Of a stretch of DNA of 5,592 bases, positions 5,266 through 5,592 are shown in pieces. Source of the DNA: Gemmataceae bacterium (GTDB lineage Bacteria; Planctomycetota; Planctomycetia; Gemmatales; Gemmataceae); assembly GCA_947474875.1 (NCBI GenBank), contig CANJKY010000304.1, forward strand, positions 1 through 5,592, read 5' to 3'. The notes under the pieces were generated by a model, which worked only from the letters and a program-made list of their open reading frames with translations, was not told the DNA's origin and made no database searches. Numbering within the stretch: position 1 is the first letter of the stretch; every line of letters begins with the position of its first letter. Position numbers and translations under genes: made by a program.

Positions 5266-5318
5266 CGTCCGAGCCCGGAGCGTGAGCTACCCCGTCGCTC
5301 ACGCTCCGGGCTCGGACG
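5266..5318. repeat. Perfect 22-bp inverted repeat (hairpin 3) after metG
   Basis: Arms 5266-5287 and 5297-5318 are exact reverse complements (22 of 22) with a 9-nt loop, TACCCCGTC (5288-5296). The arms contain GAGCCCGGAGCGTGAGC. The stem starts 9 nt after the metG stop, a terminator position, but no U-tract follows (GAACCCGCT). The right arm ends 7 nt before the TACAAT box of the next gene, so it covers the place where a -35 element would be. Loop length and GAGC-rich arms resemble hairpins 1 and 2, which suggests one family of palindromic elements. Confidence 0.75.
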
Positions 5319-5325
5319 AACCCGC

Positions 5326-5331
5326 TACAAT
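5326..5331 (+). promoter_or_regulatory. Probable -10 box (TACAAT) for the gene at 5367
   Basis: GCTACAATC at 5324-5332 is identical to the string at 1638-1646 before the secreted paralogue pair. It lies 35 nt before the ATG at 5367. The -35 window (about 5302-5309) falls inside the right arm of hairpin 3 and has no TTGACA-like match. Confidence 0.45.
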
Positions 5332-5366
5332 CACGTCGCCCTCCCCGCCCCGACCCGGACTTCGTC

Positions 5367-5592
5367 ATGCCCACCCGCCTCGCCGCCGCGGCCGCGGTGC
5401 TCGTCGCCGCGTCCGCGCTCGTCGCGCAGCCCGCCCCGACGGGCTGGCTGCGGTTCGTCGTGTCGCTCGACCCCAAGTACGACGGGCCGGTCAGCGGGCG
5501 GGTGCTCGTCGCGGTCGGGCCGAAGACTGGCACGCCAGACTTCACCGAGTACAAGCCGCCGGTGCTCCCCGTCCTCGGCGCCGACGCCACGC
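5367..5592 (+). CDS. N-terminal part of an exported protein of unknown function (3' truncated by window)
   Basis: Seventy-five codons are visible, and the frame is open to the end of the window. The first 20 or so residues form a signal peptide: MPTR, an Ala/Val/Leu core, and a cut probably after LVA or near QPA (residues 20-23). The mature start reads WLRFVVSLDPKYDGPVSGRV followed by LVAVGPKTG, an alternating strand pattern. The GPVSGRVLVAVG phrase reminds me of the N-terminal beta domain of exported putative esterases in planctomycetes, but no catalytic residues are in the visible part, so this is only a guess. No strong ribosome-binding site precedes the ATG (only GGA at 5357-5359), so initiation may not depend on Shine-Dalgarno pairing. 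A promoter-like TACAAT lies 35 nt upstream. Confidence 0.7.
   Translation, partial: MPTRLAAAAAVLVAASALVAQPAPTGWLRFVVSLDPKYDGPVSGRVLVAVGPKTGTPDFTEYKPPVLPVLGADAT

Noticed and set aside
3650..5590. A 646-residue open frame on the minus strand across metG
   Set aside because: It is the antisense shadow of metG in GC-rich DNA. Its product is Arg/His/Val-rich with no domain, while the plus strand encodes a complete synthetase with HIGT, KMGKS and the zinc knuckle.
1..5592. A defence, CRISPR, toxin-antitoxin or biosynthetic system
   Set aside because: No repeat-spacer array, nuclease, helicase, toxin-like small gene pair or pathway enzymes are present. The genes are metG, one redox protein, and LCCL-like and exported proteins.

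Overview
The window looks like chromosome from a high-GC planctomycete, most likely the Gemmataceae. The grounds are strong G/C third-codon bias, a coiled-coil plus LCCL-type protein of a kind I associate with that group, a tandem pair of secreted proteins that look like a planctomycete family, and large GAGC-rich intergenic palindromes. This placement is inference from composition and remembered families, not from a search.

Layout. Positions 3-74 (+) hold the last 23 codons of an unrecognised gene. It converges with a minus-strand gene (168-905) encoding a coiled-coil protein with a C-terminal LCCL-like domain, and a 26-bp-arm hairpin (95-157) fills the gap. From 906 to 1158 is a divergent control region: a TATAAT box facing left, a TAAAAT box facing right, a GCCGGT/ACCGGC dyad between them, and a perfect 24-bp inverted repeat just before the next gene. 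That gene (1159-1572, GTG start) encodes a DCC/DUF393-family thiol-disulfide oxidoreductase-like protein. Two related secreted proteins of unknown function follow in tandem (1700-2590 and 2619-3596, 28 nt apart), behind a TACAAT promoter-like box. Next is methionyl-tRNA synthetase metG (3698-5257), with a 10-bp GC hairpin in its leader. A third large hairpin (5266-5318) follows the metG stop and runs into the promoter region of a secreted protein that leaves the window (5367 onward).

The genes do not form an obvious pathway. metG is housekeeping, the DCC protein is a probable redox protein, and the others are probably envelope or exported proteins. I see no tRNA, rRNA, CRISPR array, complete mobile element or defence system. 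The parts that most deserve a second look are the tandem secreted paralogues, the GAGC-rich palindromes in three different gene contexts, and the compact divergent promoter with its central dyad.
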